From Candidatus Hermodarchaeum yapensis (lineage in GTDB: Archaea > Asgardarchaeota > Hermodarchaeia > Hermodarchaeales > Hermodarchaeaceae), in contig JAEOSK010000004.1 of NCBI GenBank assembly GCA_016840405.1, positions 49,174-113,173 of the forward strand: 64,000 nt of DNA, read 5' to 3'. Made by a program: the position numbers and the translations under genes. This document shows, one piece after another, positions 59,975-64,000 of this stretch. The number at the start of each line of letters is the position of its first letter. Position 1 is the stretch's first letter. The notes under the pieces were generated by a model. It saw only the letters and a program-made list of their open reading frames with translations. It did no database searches and was not told the DNA's origin.

Positions 59975-61534
59975 CTATCGAGTTTTTATTTTGATGTTGA
60001 ACTTGTTTTCAACTGAGGATTTTTCCCCATGATAGTTGATGAGCCAGAGATTGGATTCTGGAAATTGTTCAGCACAGTCTAAATTACTCAGAGCATTCTC
60101 TTTATCTTTGTAGAGGCGTTTGAAATCAAATCTAGCAAGCTTCTTTGCTTGTTCACGCGTGTAGGGAATATCCCAGAGCTCAGAGTCCGAGTCATGGAAG
60201 ATGGCATCCATCAGTGTTATCTTTTCGAGGGTGGTTGTGAAAAAGCCCGCTTCAGTTGTGACTGGAACTGGACGCCCCCATTCCTGCAATTCATCGGCAA
60301 CAGCCAAGACAAACAGTAAAGGATATTTCTCAAAGGGGATTTTTCCTAATTCAGGAATGAAGTTATGTAGGGCAATTGCACGAGCAGCTTCGATTAATGG
60401 ACGATCCTCAGCTAGTTCCTTTTCTACGTGATCAGGTGATCCCAACGTTCGCAGAAGGGTAACTGCAGCCACAACTCCGTGATCCATTTTTGGACCTTTA
60501 ACCTCATAGAGGGGAGGTGGTTGATCTCCCGATGTGTACACAAAAACATCTTTGGATAACTCAGCACTTCCGAGCCCATTGTGGATGAGTGTTTGCCATG
60601 ATTTGGGTAGTCCTTTCGAGAGTATTTTCAGATAAGCTTCATTTCCCAAATGGGGGTTACTCAGGTCAATTCGTAAGGGCGAGATTTCCATATCCACAGA
60701 AGGATAACAGCGGAGCATCTCGTTTACCAGCGACCAGTTGACAGAGGTTACTAGCTTGGCAAGCGGTGTGCCAATATCATGAAGTAATCCTGCTAACCAC
60801 CAGGTCATCTCAGCCTCTTCTGGGTTAAAGTCCAAGTTCTCTTCCATTATTCCTCGTAATCCTCCGGAGGCTCCTGTCTTACTAAAGATATAATCACTTA
60901 GAACAGCTACTCGAAGAGAATGGGCTGTATGGTCACGGTAAAATTTTCGCACATTCATGAAGTACATTAACGCTTCAAATTCAGGCAACATTTGAATTAG
61001 GTTGAGTACCCCTTCATTAGTGACTCCTTGTTCTTTAGCAGCCTCAATTAATGCCTTAGCTAACGAGTCTGTGTTTGGGCCAAATAGTTTGAATGCAATG
61101 TTTTGTCCAACGGTATCGCCCATTTGATCTAATTCTTTGTCGAGTTGCGCGAGTCGCTCTTCAAGTTTTGATAGCTTTTCTTCTCGCTTCTTCTGTGCTT
61201 TTTCTTGTTTTTTCTGAGCAGCTTCCAGTTTTGCTTTAACACTCTTTTCTGTCTTCGCCAGTTCCGATTCTATCTTTCCTTTAACCAATGGTTCCAATTT
61301 ATCCCCAAGAGCATCGAGAATGTCGGACACCATTGGTTGGACAAAACTTGGAATACCCAGTTCTGCTTGCCCTTTTTTGGTGGTTAATGATCTGGCGATA
61401 TCTAATCCTGTTTGAATCTTCATCGAAAGATCCATGCCACCAGTTACTCCAGTAAGAAAATTAGAAAAACTTGAACTCGCATATCCAGCACGTTCAAGCA
61501 CCCAAGAATCGTTTATTAACAGCCGCTTAGTCAT
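59975..61534 (-). CDS. HD-domain protein with N-terminal coiled coil
   Basis: The 519-residue protein has a helical N-terminal part with a charged coiled coil (about residues 85-140, Lys/Glu-rich). An HD-type phosphohydrolase domain follows: FYRDHTAHSLRVAVLSDY near 200, WLAGLLHDIGTPLAKL near 250, and a later AIALHNF with VLAVADELQEWGRP near 400-420. The last motifs resemble dNTPase-like HD proteins. It may hydrolyse nucleotides or cyclic nucleotides, with the coiled coil giving assembly. It converges with the second Rab-like GTPase gene. Confidence 0.75.
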   Translation of the reverse strand: MTKRLLINDSWVLERAGYASSSFSNFLTGVTGGMDLSMKIQTGLDIARSLTTKKGQAELGIPSFVQPMVSDILDALGDKLEPLVKGKIESELAKTEKSVKAKLEAAQKKQEKAQKKREEKLSKLEERLAQLDKELDQMGDTVGQNIAFKLFGPNTDSLAKALIEAAKEQGVTNEGVLNLIQMLPEFEALMYFMNVRKFYRDHTAHSLRVAVLSDYIFSKTGASGGLRGIMEENLDFNPEEAEMTWWLAGLLHDIGTPLAKLVTSVNWSLVNEMLRCYPSVDMEISPLRIDLSNPHLGNEAYLKILSKGLPKSWQTLIHNGLGSAELSKDVFVYTSGDQPPPLYEVKGPKMDHGVVAAVTLLRTLGSPDHVEKELAEDRPLIEAARAIALHNFIPELGKIPFEKYPLLFVLAVADELQEWGRPVPVTTEAGFFTTTLEKITLMDAIFHDSDSELWDIPYTREQAKKLARFDFKRLYKDKENALSNLDCAEQFPESNLWLINYHGEKSSVENKFNIKIKTR

Positions 61535-61717
61535 TTCCGTCCACTTGCTTCATCTTTTGTGTATTGACCATTACCTTCTTTCCTAATATCAGATTCGGTG
61601 AATGAAGTTTCAGATATTTGTAACTATTTCTGGAGAAGTTCGACTGAGTGTTGAAACCATCAAGTTTAAGACGTGGCTCTTCACAGAAAGCGATTGTATT
61701 CGTCATGAGGGGCTTTC

Positions 61718-62776
61718 ATGTCAAATGTCGATCAATCTTTACAATCTAGCCTCTCAGAACCATCTCTTACTGGCGCTATGAATCACCTTCAGTCACCGAG
61801 TGATTGGTTGGGGGAAGCATCCTTCGGTCAAGGATTACAGAGAAGCATCTCTTTGCTCAAACACCAGTTCCGCTGGTTTGTCCTAGTGTTCTTTATGGGT
61901 GGAATCCTCATAGCTGTTGCAGCGTTTCCCATAGCCGCGATTATCACCAATCTTAATACATTCATTTTGAATGAAATATTTGCAATACAACCAGATATTT
62001 TCTTACTGTTTAGTTTGCTAATGCAAAGTCTAGTTTTGGGACTGTTCCAGAATTTCATCATGTTATTTGGCGTCTTTGTCCTTAGTGTGAGTGCTGTGCA
62101 TCGTGTATTAAACACCGAACCAAGCTTACGTGTCTTGAAGAACCAACAAGAAGCTCTTCGTTTTCCCATCTTCAAAACGATTGCTGTGGGTCTCGTGTTT
62201 GCAACGATTTTGACACTGGCAGGTATTATCCCCTTTGTCGGGTTGGTTGTTTACGGACTTCTTTTCTTCGTTCCAATATTGCTGGTTCTTGAAAGTACTT
62301 CTATTGGTGGTGCGTTTTCATTAAGCGCTGGATTACGTCGCCGTCACTGGCAGCGAATCCTTGGAGCAATAGTGCTAGGCTACTTACTGGTTTTGTTCGC
62401 TGGAACCTTGGGTCAAACATTTTACCTAAACATTGAAGCTATAGCTACACTGTATGGAATTCCGTTAGGCGTACTTGGACCCGTTCTGCTTATTTTGTTA
62501 ACACAGTTCACCATTGCCATGGTAGCCCCTATTCCCCCCCTCTTTACGATTGCATTCTATGCTGGAGCGATGGGGGCACGCCGAGAGACGCAGCATAAGC
62601 AGTACATGCGTCGCATCCAGAGACAACAATGGGCTAAAGCTAGATTGATCTCTATTGACGAACAGCGTTCTGAGAGTGCTATGAATTGTCCCGAGTGTGG
62701 AACCCCAATACGGCTTGACACGCGATTTTGTACCCGTTGCGGAACCAAAATCGAAGATACGGGCAAATCATCTTAA
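61718..62776 (+). CDS. Polytopic membrane protein with C-terminal zinc ribbon
   Basis: The 352-residue protein has about six membrane segments between residues 45 and 290, then a cytosolic tail with a zinc ribbon MNCPECGTPIRLDTRFCTRCGTKIE (two CxxC pairs). The membrane part has long hydrophobic stretches with a central LKNQQEALRFPIFKTIAVG, resembling DUF4013-like or glycerophosphodiester-type membrane domains only loosely. It is the intact counterpart in style of the broken zinc-ribbon membrane gene at 4977-5408. Its stop overlaps the convergent RecA-like gene by four bases. Confidence 0.75.
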   Translation: MSNVDQSLQSSLSEPSLTGAMNHLQSPSDWLGEASFGQGLQRSISLLKHQFRWFVLVFFMGGILIAVAAFPIAAIITNLNTFILNEIFAIQPDIFLLFSLLMQSLVLGLFQNFIMLFGVFVLSVSAVHRVLNTEPSLRVLKNQQEALRFPIFKTIAVGLVFATILTLAGIIPFVGLVVYGLLFFVPILLVLESTSIGGAFSLSAGLRRRHWQRILGAIVLGYLLVLFAGTLGQTFYLNIEAIATLYGIPLGVLGPVLLILLTQFTIAMVAPIPPLFTIAFYAGAMGARRETQHKQYMRRIQRQQWAKARLISIDEQRSESAMNCPECGTPIRLDTRFCTRCGTKIEDTGKSS

Positions 62777-63390
62777 GAGAGGATAATTCGACGGGGAAGA
62801 AACTGCAAAATCAACGTTGCAGGTTCTGCTAGTATAGCAGGGACAACGGCTTCGACTCGATGAAATTCACGACCCCCAAAATCGGAAACAACCACGGCAT
62901 AACCCATTTGAGCAAATAGCACAGCTGCCTCATATTGAAATTTTAGAGCCTGTGCCGACTGTTTCACGCCACCTCGCATTCGCCCGAACAACCCCGAAGG
63001 ATCCACAACAAAAAGCACTGGAGGTTTACGCTTTGACGGAGTGCGCCGCTGTAAACGCATGAGCTCATTGAGGGCATGGTCTTCATCGAGAATCACTCGA
63101 AAATTAAGATTCTTATATTCTTGAACAGATTTCTTTGATTTTTGTTGAAGTAGTGTTTGGAGATAGACTTGTTTTATTCGCCGATGATAATCGAAGACAT
63201 GAACCTGCCGCTTAGTGAATACAAAATGACTAATCAGTTTATGGAGAAAAGGAAGGTAATCACTGTTTCCAGCATGGATTATGGTGAGGAAACTCCTTGC
63301 GTCCATTTGGGCCTGGGCTAGTGATTCAATGCAGGTTAATGCATTTTGATAGAGTTGTTGTTTCTCTGAAAGGGTCGATGGTAAAGACAT
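62773..63390 (-). CDS. RecA-like protein without P-loop
   Basis: The 205-residue protein has alternating strands and helices in the RecA/RadA manner: ARSFLTIIHAGNSDYLPFL where a P-loop would be, RQVHVFDYHRRI, PPVLFVVDPSGLFGRMRGG as the Walker B strand, and GYAVVVSDFGGREFHRVEAVVP near the end. There is no GKT, so ATP hydrolysis is unlikely. It is reminiscent of the protein at 26795, which also lost its P-loop, but overall similarity is low. It might bind the recombinase or DNA. No function is proven. Confidence 0.5.
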   Translation of the reverse strand: MSLPSTLSEKQQLYQNALTCIESLAQAQMDARSFLTIIHAGNSDYLPFLHKLISHFVFTKRQVHVFDYHRRIKQVYLQTLLQQKSKKSVQEYKNLNFRVILDEDHALNELMRLQRRTPSKRKPPVLFVVDPSGLFGRMRGGVKQSAQALKFQYEAAVLFAQMGYAVVVSDFGGREFHRVEAVVPAILAEPATLILQFLPRRIILS

Positions 63391-63518
63391 TCAATCCAAT
63401 TTCCAAACACATCATCAGTCTGACGTCTTAATACTCTTTATTTCGATAAAACTAAAACATAAACACAATCCTCATATGAGCTCCATTCCCTCACTTATCT
63501 TATAAGGGACACTTTGCG

Positions 63519-63587
63519 TTAGGAGGAGCTTACAAGTCACCACCTATTTTCATAACACTTATAGAATGCGGTACAAGCTCCTCCTAA
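63519..63587. repeat. 13-bp perfect inverted repeat with 43-base spacer
   Basis: TTAGGAGGAGCTT at 63519-63531 and AAGCTCCTCCTAA at 63575-63587 are exact reverse complements. The repeat lies in the gap between the RecA-like gene and the truncated membrane gene. In an RNA from the plus strand it would form a 13-pair stem and its 5' arm contains a Shine-Dalgarno-like AGGAGG. No transposase is nearby. Confidence 0.6.
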
Positions 63588-63601
63588 TCAGGTAGAAGAA
63601 G

Positions 63602-64000
63602 ATGGAGAACAGGAGGGATTCATCAAATCCTAAAAGGACAATGAGTTGTGCAGGATTTCTGACAATCACTGGTGTGTCATTGCTTTTTGAAACGAATCTG
63701 TATTGGGTATTTCAGGAACTTAATCGCTGGGCTGCTTCCCCTGAGGCTTGGATAGACCCTATTTATCCCCTATATCCTGTACCAATTAGTTGGATATTAA
63801 TCGGAATCGGCATAATATTGTTCATCAAACAAGCAACAAAGGCTTGGTCGCAAAAGGAGCAAAGAGAAGTCACTTACTGGGGAGTAGTAATAATTAGCGC
63901 AATGGTAATTGTAACTGGACTTATAGTGTTCTTCCTTCCTATTCTTTACATGCTGAGTCATCTGTTAAGGCTAATGTTGATTTCAAGTGGAGTGTTATTC
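63602..64000 (+). CDS. Membrane protein, truncated by the right edge
   Basis: An open frame from an ATG at 63602 (MENRRDSSNPKRT) runs 133 codons to the end of the window without a stop. It encodes at least three hydrophobic segments (near residues 17-38, 63-77 and 92-117). A second ATG at 63641 (MSCAGFLTITG) with AAAGGA just before it is the more likely start by spacing. No family is recognised from the visible part. Confidence 0.6.
   Translation, partial: MENRRDSSNPKRTMSCAGFLTITGVSLLFETNLYWVFQELNRWAASPEAWIDPIYPLYPVPISWILIGIGIILFIKQATKAWSQKEQREVTYWGVVIISAMVIVTGLIVFFLPILYMLSHLLRLMLISSGVLF

Noticed and set aside
1-64000. CRISPR array, insertion sequence or prophage
   Set aside because: No regularly spaced repeats, transposase, integrase or phage structural genes were seen in any frame.

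Overview
The window reads as a chromosomal segment of an Asgard archaeon. The archaeal signs are a TATA-box-binding protein, a geranylgeranyl-reductase-family flavoprotein, an isopentenyl phosphate kinase, an MtrH-type methyltransferase, HdrABC, and TATA-like boxes ahead of several genes. The Asgard signs are two Rab-like small GTPases and a third GTPase whose N-terminus looks like a longin domain. The exact lineage (Heimdall/Hod-, Thor- or Loki-like) cannot be settled from the sequence alone. Genes are dense and on both strands. Ribosome sites of the GGTG or GGAGG type precede many starts, so several starts were moved downstream of the longest reading frame.

Layout. 1-5 kb: an unknown small gene with a decayed second copy, an aldo/keto reductase, and a tandem-duplicated regulator divergent from glutamate dehydrogenase. 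5-10 kb: a nonsense-interrupted zinc-ribbon membrane protein, TBP, an ABC-2 export pair and a membrane/winged-helix pair. 10-20 kb: an acetyltransferase, a cold-shock protein with a structured leader, the longin-GTPase, an RNase Z-like hydrolase, a thioredoxin, an MrfA-like helicase and MtrH. 20-35 kb: transporters (two MFS, one DMT), a PIG-L deacetylase, an FAD/Fe-S dehydrogenase pair, a RecA-like protein without a P-loop, a MutY-like glycosylase, tandem GNAT domains and an HD hydrolase. 34-46 kb: paired DUF998-like membrane proteins, an FGGY kinase, a MIP18-like protein, an orphan DppC-like permease with a large insertion, a coiled-coil protein next to an E1-like enzyme, a SufS-like enzyme, a GT-C-like membrane protein, a candidate structured RNA and a WD40 protein. 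46-59 kb: geranylgeranyl reductase, a QueG-like Fe-S protein, a PiT transporter, hdrA-hdrC-hdrB with an HdrA-MvhD fusion, a Rab-like GTPase, a class III aminotransferase, a nitrilase, a metallo-beta-lactamase-like protein lacking its metal motif, and an isopentenyl phosphate kinase with an unknown N-terminal domain. 59-64 kb: a second Rab-like GTPase, a coiled-coil HD protein, a zinc-ribbon membrane protein, a second RecA-like protein and a truncated membrane gene preceded by a 13-bp inverted repeat.

Together the genes suggest an anaerobic, amino-acid- and organic-acid-using life (glutamate dehydrogenase, aminotransferase, FAD/Fe-S dehydrogenase, HdrABC, MtrH) with archaeal isoprenoid lipids and a GTPase-rich cell biology. 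I see no rRNA, complete tRNA, CRISPR array, transposase or prophage. The items most worth following are the candidate RNA at 45190-45360, the cold-shock leader whose Shine-Dalgarno can pair with an upstream complement, the longin-GTPase fusion, the unknown-domain/IPK fusion and the metal-less MBL protein.
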